Assembly (NCBI GenBank): GCA_043101635.1
Contig: JBICIE010000052.1
Location: forward strand, 1 to 23,791
Length of the DNA stretch: 23,791 nucleotides
Reading direction: 5' to 3'
From: CAYMJK01 sp043101635
GTDB lineage: Bacteria; Planctomycetota; Phycisphaerae; Phycisphaerales; UBA1924
The notes beneath the pieces are model-generated. The model ran no database searches. It had not been told where the DNA came from and was given only the letters and a program-made list of their open reading frames with translations. Positions 15,633-22,478 of the stretch are shown here, piece after piece. Positions within the stretch are counted from its first letter, which is position 1. Each line of letters starts with the position of its first letter. The translations under genes and the position numbers were made by a program.

Positions 15633-16886
15633 CTACGGGCAGCCCGCCGCGAACTCGTTCTGAAACGCCAGGAAGTCGAACAGATCCAGCGCCCCATCCC
15701 CCGTGAAATCCGCCCGCAGGTCGCCCGCGGCGAACAGGTTCTGAAATTCCAGGAAGTCGAACAAGTCCAGCGCCCCGTCGCCCGTCAGATCAGCCCGGCA
15801 CAGCGGCGTCAGCAGGAAGCCGTGCCCAAGCTCGCCGTAGCGCATGCCGCCGCCGACGATCTGGCCCCGCTCGTTCATGTCGAAGCCGATGATGAGCTGA
15901 TCCCACCCCTGCGCGCGCGCCTCCGGCACGAGATCGATCAGGTCGTAGTAATCGCCCGCTGCCGTCAGGAGAAACGCCCGCGTCTGATCGCCCAGCACAT
16001 CCAGGTCGTTCACGTAGCCAATGATGTCGCCGGCCTCATTGATCGCCAGCGCCGTGGACTGCGGCCGCCCGAACCGCGGCTGCAGCAGGTCGGTCACAGC
16101 GCCATCCTCCCACAGCGCCGCCTGCTCCGGGTGCGAGATGTCGAACTGCGCCTGGCCCACCACCTGCCCGCGCGAGTTGATGTCCCACGCCTCGCTCTTG
16201 ACACCGCCGATGGATGGATGATCGTGCAGGTTGGTCAGCACACCCGCGTCCCAGACATACGCCTTCGACTGGCTGCTGGCCGTGTGCCCGGCGATCACGC
16301 CAGCGTCGTTGATGGCCCGCGGCCGCTGCAGGGCGCCGAGATCGATCAGCTCCCCGCCGCGCAGCAGCCAGCCCCTGGGCTCGAACGGCGCCGCGGCGCC
16401 GATGCGCCCGTCGCCGACGATGTGACCGGTCGCGTTGGCCCCCTGCGCCACCAGCAACTCGATGTCCGGCCCGGACATCACCAGCGACGCGATCGTCACA
16501 GGCTCGCCGAAGTCGCAAATCACCGCCTTCTGGTCCAGCGTGATCCGGATCTGATGCCCGACCATCTCGATCGTCACCAGTTCCGACACACCCAGCGGCG
16601 CCCCCGACGCCGTGATCCCGTAGCCGTAGCTGCTGTTGTCATCCGGCAGGAGGCCCAGAATGCGGGCGGCGCCATCCGCTTCCCACGCGATGGCCCGCCC
16701 ATGGAAGGCGTCCACAAGCTCGAAGCCGACGATCTGCCCGGTCTCGTTGATGGCCCGGGCCTCGCACTGCAGCACCCCCAGCGGCGCCGCGGCCTCCGTC
16801 AGGTCGGTAATGGCGTACTGCCGCTGCGCAGCGCTGTGCGCCACCGGCACAAGCGCGAGTGCGAACGCAATGCGAACCGAATGCAT
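15633..16886 (-). CDS. Exported HAF-repeat protein with dockerin-like C-terminus
   Basis: The product is 417 residues with a signal peptide (MHSVRIAFALALVPVAHSAA). The body (about 25-360) is built of repeats such as ARAINETGQIVGF, PRAINDAGVIAGH, AWDINSRGQVVGQ and ALAINEAGDIIGY, each followed by a strand with A(Y/F)(V/L)W or AFLL. This is the HAF-type extracellular repeat, thought to form a beta-propeller. Residues 363-417 are a dockerin-like module with two nearly identical halves (DLTGDGALDLFDFLEFQN, DFTGDGALDLFDFLAFQN), closing AAGCP. ATG 16886 fits the GGAG located eight bases upstream; ATG 16904 lies before that site. A TTGACA promoter is present upstream. Confidence 0.92.
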   Translation of the reverse strand: MHSVRIAFALALVPVAHSAAQRQYAITDLTEAAAPLGVLQCEARAINETGQIVGFELVDAFHGRAIAWEADGAARILGLLPDDNSSYGYGITASGAPLGVSELVTIEMVGHQIRITLDQKAVICDFGEPVTIASLVMSGPDIELLVAQGANATGHIVGDGRIGAAAPFEPRGWLLRGGELIDLGALQRPRAINDAGVIAGHTASSQSKAYVWDAGVLTNLHDHPSIGGVKSEAWDINSRGQVVGQAQFDISHPEQAALWEDGAVTDLLQPRFGRPQSTALAINEAGDIIGYVNDLDVLGDQTRAFLLTAAGDYYDLIDLVPEARAQGWDQLIIGFDMNERGQIVGGGMRYGELGHGFLLTPLCRADLTGDGALDLFDFLEFQNLFAAGDLRADFTGDGALDLFDFLAFQNEFAAGCP

Positions 16887-16963
16887 GGGGAGGTCTCCTT
16901 CCATCGCTGCGCCCGCGGCGTCGGCGCTACGCCTCCCCGAGCCGGCCGCGGGCCGACATCTGC

Positions 16964-16992
16964 AGCATGCCGCATCCGCGCGCTCATGTCAA
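16964..16992 (-). promoter_or_regulatory. Candidate promoter for the HAF-repeat dockerin gene
   Basis: On the minus strand a perfect TTGACA (16992-16987) is followed after 17 bases by CATGCT (16969-16964). The predicted start would leave a leader of about 70 bases before ATG 16886. The -35 is strong, the -10 is weak. Confidence 0.5.
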
Positions 16993-17023
16993 GCGCACGG
17001 ACCGGCCCGATCCCGGCTCGCCC

Positions 17024-17281
17024 TCACGGCGCGCCAAGAACCAGCCCGGTGGCCGGGGCGAGGGCGTCTCCCTCGGCGCCCTCGCCGGGTCCTTGCTCCT
17101 CGCAAGGCTCTGCGGCCACCGGGGCGGGTACCAGCCGCAACTGGAACTGCGACCCGGCGCCGGGCCTGCCGTGGCCGTCGGCCGCCGACAGCGCACGCAG
17201 CGCCGGCGCAACATCGAGTCCCAGATCTTTGAGTAACCGGGCATCACCTTTCGGGTTGAGCCCGTTGAGTACCTCGTGCAT
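17024..17281 (-). CDS. Small protein of an unrecognised family, copy 1 (MHEVLNG)
   Basis: The product is 85 residues starting MHEVLNGLNPKGDARLLKDLG, then an Ala/Pro/Gly-rich tail with LRLVPAPVAAEPCEEQ and AEGDALAPATGLVLGAP. I know no family for it. It is supported as a gene by a paralogue at 19264 with the same opening, the same GGAGTGAGAG site before the ATG, and mostly synonymous differences. In the first 22 codons I count eight synonymous and three amino-acid-changing codon differences. The open frame continues upstream to 17860, but the good ribosome-binding site and the start of similarity place the start at 17281. The 3' part can form a 10-bp hairpin (GGCGAGGGCG with CGCCCTCGCC, 17057-17086). 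It lies upstream of folE on the opposite strand. Confidence 0.6.
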   Translation of the reverse strand: MHEVLNGLNPKGDARLLKDLGLDVAPALRALSAADGHGRPGAGSQFQLRLVPAPVAAEPCEEQGPGEGAEGDALAPATGLVLGAP

Positions 17282-17810
17282 GCTCTCACTCCCCTCCGCC
17301 TGCAGAATGAGCCGGATAAAGCTCCCCCTCGCGCGCCGTTTGGGACCAGTTTGGCCAAACACAACCGCCAACACTGGATCAGAAACCTGCGCCACGATCG
17401 AGTCGCGCCGCAGACGCATCCAGTATATCCCAGCCGAAGTCTGCACGAGCGCGCTCACTCCCTCTCCCCACGCTTTCTTCTTCGCAAGTTGCGCCGCATG
17501 GTTTCCGCCATCGCGCTGCGCCTTCGTGTTCCATGCGCAATGATCGGGACAGTCGCCCCGCAACGGACAGAAGCGGCGCGCCGCGACCATCGCCAGCGCA
17601 CGCCGCGTCCACCCGATTCGCAACCGGCGTCGCCGGCGGGGTTTATGACGAGCCGATCCCGGCCCCCCGGCGCTGCGATCGGCCAGTCTTGCGCACAGGG
17701 ATTTCACCCTGATTCTGCCCCGCGCCGCACGCCGCGGCCTGCAGAGCAGACCGCCTAGAGTCGGCCGGCGCGCGCGCAGCGCCGGTTCACAGGTGAAACT
17801 GGAGGCTTCG
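17282..17810. other. Intergenic region upstream of folE
   Basis: About 530 bases without a convincing gene. A minus-strand open frame crosses most of it, continuous with the small gene at 17281, but its codon use is poorer in G/C at third positions than the neighbours and no start is supported. A perfect 12-base palindrome GTTTGGCCAAAC is at 17349-17360. CTAGAGTCGGCCGGCGC at 17755-17771 recurs with one change upstream of purM. Confidence 0.5.
17755..17771 (+). promoter_or_regulatory. Candidate promoter-proximal element of folE-BLUF
   Basis: CTAGAGTCGGCCGGCGC includes TAGAGT (17756-17761), a possible -10 box about 50 bases upstream of folE. The same 17 bases, with one change, occur at 22555-22571 in the metK-purM gap. 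No -35 box is evident. Confidence 0.3.
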
Positions 17811-18521
17811 GTGGGCGAACACGCAGTCGGTGACGCTGGAACCTCGGTCTCCGCCCGCATCCGCCGCCGGCTGCTCGACGCCGGACGACGCTTTCACGCC
17901 AACGACAGCGTCGCCGAGTTCCTCCAGCCGGGCGAACTGGACCAGCTTCAGGCCGAGGTGCAGGCCCGCATGCAGGATGTCCTCGACGCCCTCGTCATCG
18001 ACACCGCCAGCGACCACAACACGCAGGACACCGCCCGGCGCGTCGCGAAGATGTTCATCAACGAGGTCTTTCGCGGCCGGTACACCCCGATGCCGCCGGT
18101 CACCGAATTCCCCAACATCGAGCGCCTCAACGAACTGATGATCGTCGGGCCCGTGACCGTGCGCAGCGCCTGCTCGCACCATCTGTGCCCCATCATCGGC
18201 CAGATCTGGGTGGGCGTCATGCCCAACGAGCACTCCGCCCTGATCGGCCTGTCCAAGTACGCGCGGCTGGTCGAGTGGGTGATGGCCCGCCCGCAGATCC
18301 AGGAGGAGGCGGTCATTCAGCTCGCCGACCTCCTGCAGGACAAGATGCGCCCCGATGGCCTCGCCATCGTCCTCAAGGCCGACCACTACTGCATGCAGTG
18401 GCGCGGCGTCAAGGACATGGATTCCAAGATGGTCAACAGCGTCATGCGCGGGAGCTTCCTGAAGAACCCCGACCTCCGACGCGAATTCCTGTCGCTGCTG
18501 CACGGCAGCGGCGCATCGTAA
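17811..18521 (+). CDS. folE: GTP cyclohydrolase I
   Basis: The product is 236 residues. GTP cyclohydrolase I converts GTP to 7,8-dihydroneopterin triphosphate, the first step of folate (and of some pterin and queuosine) synthesis, in the cytoplasm. Zinc ligands are Cys121 and His124 in CSHHLCP and Cys194 in DHYCM; His123 and His192 match the catalytic histidines. IGLSKYARLVEW and QEEAVIQLADLL are family signatures, and the C-terminus SVMRGSFLKNPDLRREFLSL is typical. The CSHHLCPI form differs slightly from the usual CEHHLLPF. GTG 17811 is preferred because GGAGG (17801-17805) precedes it; GTG 17793 lies upstream of that site. The BLUF gene follows nine bases after the stop codon, so they should be cotranscribed. 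Confidence 0.96.
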   Translation: MGEHAVGDAGTSVSARIRRRLLDAGRRFHANDSVAEFLQPGELDQLQAEVQARMQDVLDALVIDTASDHNTQDTARRVAKMFINEVFRGRYTPMPPVTEFPNIERLNELMIVGPVTVRSACSHHLCPIIGQIWVGVMPNEHSALIGLSKYARLVEWVMARPQIQEEAVIQLADLLQDKMRPDGLAIVLKADHYCMQWRGVKDMDSKMVNSVMRGSFLKNPDLRREFLSLLHGSGAS

Positions 18522-18530
18522 GGACACGCC

Positions 18531-18959
18531 ATGCTGGTACGTCTGCTGTACGCAAGCCGGGCCTCCGGCCCGATCACCGAGGATGTCATCACGAGCATCC
18601 TGACCCAGTCGCGCAGGAACAACGTGGAGACCGGCGTGACCGGCGTGCTCTGCGTCTGCCACGGCGATGTCTTCATGCAGGCGCTGGAGGGTGGCCGCAA
18701 GCAGGTCAATGACCTCTACGCCAAGGTCCTGCGCGATCAGCGCCACGCCGATGTCATCCTGCTGGAGTATGGCGAGATCACCGAGCGCCGCTTCGCCGAC
18801 TGGCGCATGGGACGCGTCGATCTCGACAAGGTCAACGCCGGACTCATCCTGCGCTACTCCGAACAGGCCCGGCTCGATCCTTTCCGCATCTCCGGCCGCG
18901 TCGCCATGAAGCTGCTGGAAGACCTGGCCGGCGCCGCCTCCATCGTCGGCGGAAACTGA
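18531..18959 (+). CDS. BLUF-domain blue-light receptor, downstream of folE
   Basis: The product is 142 residues, a short BLUF protein with only a C-terminal helical cap and no output domain. BLUF domains bind FAD and sense blue light through a hydrogen-bond switch. The key residues are present: Tyr7 in LLYASRA, Asn31 in RRNNVETGVTG, Gln50 in FMQALEGG, and Trp91/Met93 in FADWRMG. Such short proteins act by binding a partner. It starts nine bases after folE, with AAGGA before ATG 18531. The pairing suggests light input on pterin synthesis or on a nearby gene, but no output is visible here. The 3' end is overlapped by a minus-strand frame (copy 2 of the small family). Confidence 0.95.
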   Translation: MLVRLLYASRASGPITEDVITSILTQSRRNNVETGVTGVLCVCHGDVFMQALEGGRKQVNDLYAKVLRDQRHADVILLEYGEITERRFADWRMGRVDLDKVNAGLILRYSEQARLDPFRISGRVAMKLLEDLAGAASIVGGN

Positions 18960-19264
18960 TCGACGCCATCCGCCCGCGCGCCCCAGCGCCGACCCGGAAC
19001 CTCAGCCGGATCGCGCCCGGGCCCGGCGGCGTGGGTGAGGGCGTCTCCCTCCACGCCCCCGCCCGCGCCTCGCGCTGCGCGAGACGCTGTCGCCGCCGGA
19101 CCCGCCGCGCCCGCCGGCGCCACGATCGCCGCGATCAATCGCTGCCGAATCGTGGGCCCGGGATTCGCATGCGCCTGCAACCGCGCCGCCTCGTCCTCGA
19201 TTCCGAGGTCCTTGAGCAGACGCGCATCACCCTTCGGGTTGCGCCCGTTCAATATCTCGTGCAT
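18854..19264 (-). CDS. Small protein of an unrecognised family, copy 2 (MHEILNG)
   Basis: The open frame gives 136 residues beginning MHEILNGRNPKGDARLLKDLG, paralogous to the gene at 17281. Similarity continues weakly (AAIVAPAGAAG against RLVPAPVAAEP) to a shared EGDAL motif near residue 73. Past that point copy 1 stops soon, while this copy reads on and overlaps the BLUF gene end by 106 bases antisense. The last 50 residues may therefore be a run-on after loss of the original stop codon. The site GGAGTGAGAG precedes ATG 19264 as in copy 1. Function is unknown. The start and first 75 residues are better supported than the end. Confidence 0.55.
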   Translation of the reverse strand: MHEILNGRNPKGDARLLKDLGIEDEAARLQAHANPGPTIRQRLIAAIVAPAGAAGPAATASRAARGAGGGVEGDALTHAAGPGRDPAEVPGRRWGARADGVDQFPPTMEAAPARSSSSFMATRPEMRKGSSRACSE

Positions 19265-19389
19265 CTCTCACTCCGCTCCAACTGCTCGAGCGCTGCGCGA
19301 ATCGGCTTCGACGGGGCGCCGAGGCGATCAGCGGCTCGACTTCTCTCGCTCTCAGCCACCATCCATCGGAGTTTCCGCTGCAGATTCAT
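19249..19389 (-). CDS. Possible small helical protein upstream of copy 2
   Basis: A 46-residue frame, MNLQRKLRWMVAESERSRAA and onward to EQLERSERCTRY, is helical and charged and ends 16 bases inside the start of copy 2, the arrangement of a coupled pair. The frame is open further upstream (a GTG would add FIGLLTQFTARVVL, a hydrophobic stretch), across a hairpin at 19441-19463. No Shine-Dalgarno sequence supports either start. It could be a remnant of a longer gene or a chance frame. Confidence 0.25.
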   Translation of the reverse strand: MNLQRKLRWMVAESERSRAADRLGAPSKPIRAALEQLERSERCTRY

Positions 19390-19969
19390 CAAAACGACGC
19401 GCGCGGTAAACTGGGTAAGCAGCCCGATGAACACGGCAAAATCCGCCGAAAAACGCGGCGGATCTCGCAGACCGGCGTTTGTCCGGTTTTGTTCGGGAGC
19501 ACACGTGCCCCGCGCCAGCAGGGGCCCGATCCCGGGGCACACTTCATTGCCTGACAGCATTCACAACCGCCTGTCGAGCAGGGCGTCGCGCAGAACCTGC
19601 AGACACGTCCTGCCGGCCCGCAGCCCGCCCTTCCGGATCGCCCCTTCGCAGTCGGCGCCGGAGCGATGGATGGTCCCCGGCGCAGGGCGCGAGCGCCTGC
19701 GCTGTGCGGCCGCAGCACTCTGAAAAATCGTCGCGCAGGTACACCGTCGAAGCGCACAGCGAGATCTCATCGCGCATCAGCTTGCCGCTGCCCGGCGCCC
19801 CGCTGCGCCAGTTCCCCGCGGCGCCGACGCCTTCACTCGAGCGCCATCGCCTCGCCAGACACGATCGGGTGGGATGAGCCTTCGGGGATCGGCCTCCCGT
19901 GGCCTCCGGGCAGTCTCCGAGTCGTCGCCGTTCGCGACGCCGTGCCACCCGTGCCGCCTGCCGCGACAA
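19390..19969. other. Intergenic region between copy 2 and tRNA-Glu, hairpin-rich
   Basis: No recognisable gene is seen in about 580 bases. Three successive inverted repeats occur in the first part: ATCCGCCG/CGGCGGAT (19441-19463), ACCGG/CCGGT (19471-19487, followed by TTTT on the plus strand) and GTGCCCCG/CGGGGCAC (19505-19540). Several open frames are present on the minus strand, but none has a clear start or familiar sequence. Confidence 0.5.
19437..19463 (-). terminator. Hairpin with T tail on the minus strand
   Basis: Stem ATCCGCCG/CGGCGGAT around a seven-base loop is followed on the minus strand by TTTTGCC. It could end transcription coming from the tRNA-Glu side before the small-gene pair. 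Confidence 0.45.
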
Positions 19970-20044
19970 TGACCCCGACGGGATTCGAACCCGTGTTACC
20001 AGGATGAAAACCTGGCGTCCTGGACCTGGCTAGACGACGGGGCC
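19970..20044 (-). tRNA. tRNA-Glu (anticodon UUC)
   Basis: The minus strand folds as a complete tRNA. The acceptor is GGCCCCG/CGGGGTC with one G-U pair and discriminator A. The anticodon stem CCAGG/CCTGG closes a seven-base loop TTTTCAT, giving anticodon TTC. The T arm is ACGGG TTCGAAT CCCGT. CCA is not encoded. The D arm with GTCTAGCCAGGTCCAGGAC resembles bacterial tRNA-Glu. Confidence 0.95.
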
Positions 20045-20066
20045 CCAAGATCGATCCGAGGGGCCG

Positions 20067-20095
20067 ATTCTAACCGCCCCAGACCGCGCTGCCCA
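20067..20095 (-). promoter_or_regulatory. Candidate promoter of tRNA-Glu
   Basis: On the minus strand TGGGCA (20095-20090) and TAGAAT (20072-20067) are 17 bases apart, ending 22 bases before the 5' end of the tRNA. Confidence 0.5.
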
Positions 20096-20162
20096 CCGCC
20101 GCCCGTCCGAGAAGCCGCCCGTTCGCTCGCGGAGGGCCCCTCAACCGCTCGATAAGCCCCCC

Positions 20163-20558
20163 ATGAGCCACTCCCAGCAAGTCGGCGAGCGCCATAGCCG
20201 CTTCGCCGCCACCATCATCGCCGCCGCGATCTGCGCTGGCATGCTGTCGCTGGCGGTCTTCATCCCCCCGCGCCCCGGCGCCGCGGCAGAGGCGCCAGTC
20301 CGCCCGCGCCCGCTCGTCGACGCCGCCGGCTGGGCCCGCCTCGGCGCCGTGACCAGCGGCCAGCACACCATCGAGATCCTCGTCCGCGGCCAGGATCGCC
20401 GCTACACCGTCCGCGACCCGCGCGGCCGCGTCCTCGCCCAGCGCATCGACGCCGCCGAACTCGCCCGGCGCTGGGGCGTCGAGCCGGCGGCCCTCCAGGC
20501 CGACGCCCCCCGGCAGATCATGATGGTCGATCCCGATCGCGACGCACTCGGGCGCTGA
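20163..20558 (+). CDS. Small membrane-anchored protein upstream of nadD
   Basis: The product is 131 residues. One membrane helix lies near the N-terminus (about 15-35, AATIIAAAICAGMLSLAVFI), followed by a Pro/Arg/Ala linker and a domain of about 75 residues with HTIEILVRGQDRRYTVRDPR, then AELARRWGVEPAALQ. The topology would place the C-terminal domain outside the cytoplasm. No family is recognised. ATG 20163 has no Shine-Dalgarno sequence. It lies 23 bases before nadD on the same strand, but nadD appears to have its own -10 element, so cotranscription is uncertain. Confidence 0.7.
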   Translation: MSHSQQVGERHSRFAATIIAAAICAGMLSLAVFIPPRPGAAAEAPVRPRPLVDAAGWARLGAVTSGQHTIEILVRGQDRRYTVRDPRGRVLAQRIDAAELARRWGVEPAALQADAPRQIMMVDPDRDALGR

Positions 20559-20570
20559 TCCCGCCCCGTG

Positions 20571-20576
20571 TACACT
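20571..20576 (+). promoter_or_regulatory. Candidate -10 element of nadD (leaderless)
   Basis: TACACT is followed by CGCCG and then GTG 20582. The five-base gap predicts transcription starting at the start codon. Confidence 0.45.
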
Positions 20577-20581
20577 CGCCG

Positions 20582-21301
20582 GTGCCGCCGATCACCCCAC
20601 TGCCGGTCCCTGACAGCGCTGCGGGCGTGCTGCTCTACGGCGGCAGCTTCGATCCGCCCCACATCGCCCACGTGAAACTCGCGCTGGCCGCCCGCAACGC
20701 CATCGACGCCCGCGCAGGCGCCCGGTTCTGGCTGGTGTACGTGCCCGCGGCACGCTCGCCCCACAAGCACAGCGGCCCGCAGGCGACCGGCCCGCAGCGC
20801 ATCCGCATGCTGGAACTGGCCCTCGACGGGCGCGCCGGCGCCGCCATCTGGACCGACGAGATCGACCGCGCCGTCGCCGGCGAGCCGAGCTACTGGATCA
20901 ACACCGTCCGCCGGGCCCGCGCTGCCCTCGGCGACGGCCCCGAACTGCGCTTCCTCATCGGCGCCGACCAGGCCGTCCAGTTTCACCGCTGGCGCGAGGC
21001 CCGCGCGATCCTCCAGATCGCCGACGCCGCCGTCATCGGGCGCGACCCCATCGACTCCGCCGCCGCCCTGCGCCGCGCGATGGCGCAGCCGGGCTTCTGG
21101 ACGGACGCCGAACTCGACGCCTGGGCCGACCGCTTCGTCGATGTCGGCACGCTCAAGGCCGCCTCCACCGACGTGCGCGCTGGCAACGGCCACGAGATCG
21201 CCCCCGCCGTCGCCGCGTACATCGCACAACAGGGCCTCTACCCGGGTACCACCCCACTCCGTGGGGGGCCGTCCAGTCCGCCGCCGCCAGCAGCGCCCTG
21301 A
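20582..21301 (+). CDS. nadD: Nicotinate-nucleotide adenylyltransferase
   Basis: The product is 239 residues. This enzyme joins nicotinate mononucleotide with ATP to give deamido-NAD in NAD synthesis. The nucleotidyltransferase opening GGSFDPPHIAH (20-30) is present, as are RFLIGADQAVQFHRW and the ATP-binding STDVRAG near residue 200. The fold ends with the helix IAPAVAAYIAQQGLY. After that, about 20 residues (PGTTPLRGG, then PSSPPPPAAP) are encoded by a GGTACC-hairpin repeat and its flank, so they are an add-on not usual in the family. The start is GTG 20582, with a TACACT hexamer just upstream and no Shine-Dalgarno sequence; an internal GTG just before LLYGGSF is less likely. Confidence 0.92.
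   Translation: MPPITPLPVPDSAAGVLLYGGSFDPPHIAHVKLALAARNAIDARAGARFWLVYVPAARSPHKHSGPQATGPQRIRMLELALDGRAGAAIWTDEIDRAVAGEPSYWINTVRRARAALGDGPELRFLIGADQAVQFHRWREARAILQIADAAVIGRDPIDSAAALRRAMAQPGFWTDAELDAWADRFVDVGTLKAASTDVRAGNGHEIAPAVAAYIAQQGLYPGTTPLRGGPSSPPPPAAP
21243..21272. repeat. GGTACC-hairpin repeat within the 3' end of nadD
   Basis: GGGTACCACCCCACTCCGTG and then GGGGGCC match the core of the array at 9870 and the copy at 10729, in the same orientation. The stem is shorter because of an A in the C run (CCCCAC/GTGGGG, TCC loop). It is read in frame as GTTPLRGGP at the end of nadD. It lies 40 bases from the stop of convergent metK. Confidence 0.88.
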
Positions 21302-21311
21302 CACACGCCGG

Positions 21312-22478
21312 TCAGCCGCCGGCCGCCTTGCGCAGCGCATCGGCCTTGTCCGTCTTCTCCCACGTGAAGAAGTGCAGCCCGTCGCGCTCGAAGGGCTTGC
21401 GCCCGAAGTGCCCGTGGCGGGCCGTCGGCCGGAAGATCGGCTTGCGCAGATCCAGCGCTTCGATGATGCCGCGCGGCGTCAGCGGGAAGACCTCGCGAAT
21501 CGCCGCCGAGATCTTCGCCGGATTCACCGTGTGCGTGCCCTGGCAGTCCACGTGCACGCTCGTCGGCTCGGCGACACCGATCGCATAGGAGAGCTGCACC
21601 TCGCAGATGTCCGCCAGTTCCGCCGCCACCACGTTCTTGGCGATGTAGCGGGCCATGTACGTCGCCGAGCGGTCGACCTTGGTCGCGTCCTTGCCGCTGA
21701 AGGCGCCCCCGCCGTGACGCCCGCGCCCGCCGTAGGTGTCCACGATGATCTTGCGCCCGGTCAGCCCGCAGTCGCCGTGCGGCCCGCCCACCTCGAAGCG
21801 CCCCGTCGGGTTCACGTGGATCGTGATCCCGGGATTCCACCATTCCCCCAGCACCGGCTTGAAGATGTGCTCGACAACGTCGCGCTTGAGCTGGTCCTGC
21901 CGGTCGTTCCAGCTCTTGTCGTGCTGCGTGCTCATCACCAGCGTGTCCACGCGCACCGGCCGGTTCCCGTCGTACTCCACCGTCACCTGGCTCTTGGCGT
22001 CCGGACGAAGCCCGGGGATCAGATCATCGCGCCGCACGTGCGCCTGCTGCTCCACCAGCCGGTGGGCAAGCTGGATCGGCAGCGGCATCAGGGCGTCCGT
22101 CTCGCGGCAGGCGAAACCGAACATCAGCCCCTGATCGCCGGCGCCATCCGTGTCCACGCCGCGCGCGATGTCCGGCGACTGCTTGTTCAGCGCCACCATC
22201 ACGGCGCAGCTCTCCGAGTCGAAGCGCATGTGCGCATCGTTGTACCCGATGCCCTCGATCGTCTCGCGGACCACATCCGGGATGTCCACGTAGGTTTTCG
22301 TCGTGATCTCCCCGGCGACCACGACCAGGCCGGTGGCCACCATCGTCTCGCACGCCACGCGGGAATGCGGATCGTCCGCCAGCATCGCGTCCAGGATGGC
22401 GTCCGAGATCTGGTCGGCGACCTTGTCGGGATGACCCATGGAGACCGATTCGGAGGTAAAGAGGTAGGTATCCGGCAT
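21312..22478 (-). CDS. metK: S-adenosylmethionine synthetase
   Basis: The product is 388 residues, the usual length. The enzyme makes S-adenosylmethionine from methionine and ATP. Signatures: GHPDKVADQISDAILD (15-30), the GAGDQGLMFGFA hexapeptide region in the middle, GGGAFSGKDATKVDRSA near residue 265, and RHGHFGR near the end. ATG 22478 begins MPDTYLFTSESVSMGHPDK as expected; the longer frame to 22694 runs through the intergenic region into purM. No SAM-responsive riboswitch is visible in the short leader. The homocysteine methyltransferase-like gene at the left of this window would supply its methionine substrate, though the two are far apart. Confidence 0.98.
   Translation of the reverse strand: MPDTYLFTSESVSMGHPDKVADQISDAILDAMLADDPHSRVACETMVATGLVVVAGEITTKTYVDIPDVVRETIEGIGYNDAHMRFDSESCAVMVALNKQSPDIARGVDTDGAGDQGLMFGFACRETDALMPLPIQLAHRLVEQQAHVRRDDLIPGLRPDAKSQVTVEYDGNRPVRVDTLVMSTQHDKSWNDRQDQLKRDVVEHIFKPVLGEWWNPGITIHVNPTGRFEVGGPHGDCGLTGRKIIVDTYGGRGRHGGGAFSGKDATKVDRSATYMARYIAKNVVAAELADICEVQLSYAIGVAEPTSVHVDCQGTHTVNPAKISAAIREVFPLTPRGIIEALDLRKPIFRPTARHGHFGRKPFERDGLHFFTWEKTDKADALRKAAGG

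Noticed and set aside
11510..17543. Long plus-strand frames (408, 481 and 573 residues) across the exported-protein cluster
   Set aside because: They are antisense shadows of proteins with clear signal peptides, repeats and dockerin-like ends.
17282..17860. Upstream part of the long minus-strand frame ending at 17024
   Set aside because: The paralogue similarity and the ribosome-binding site both start at 17281; the upstream part has no supported start and overlaps the folE start.
19544..20048. Minus-strand frames overlapping tRNA-Glu and the region to its left
   Set aside because: One crosses the tRNA and the others are Arg/Ala-rich without start signals or familiar motifs.
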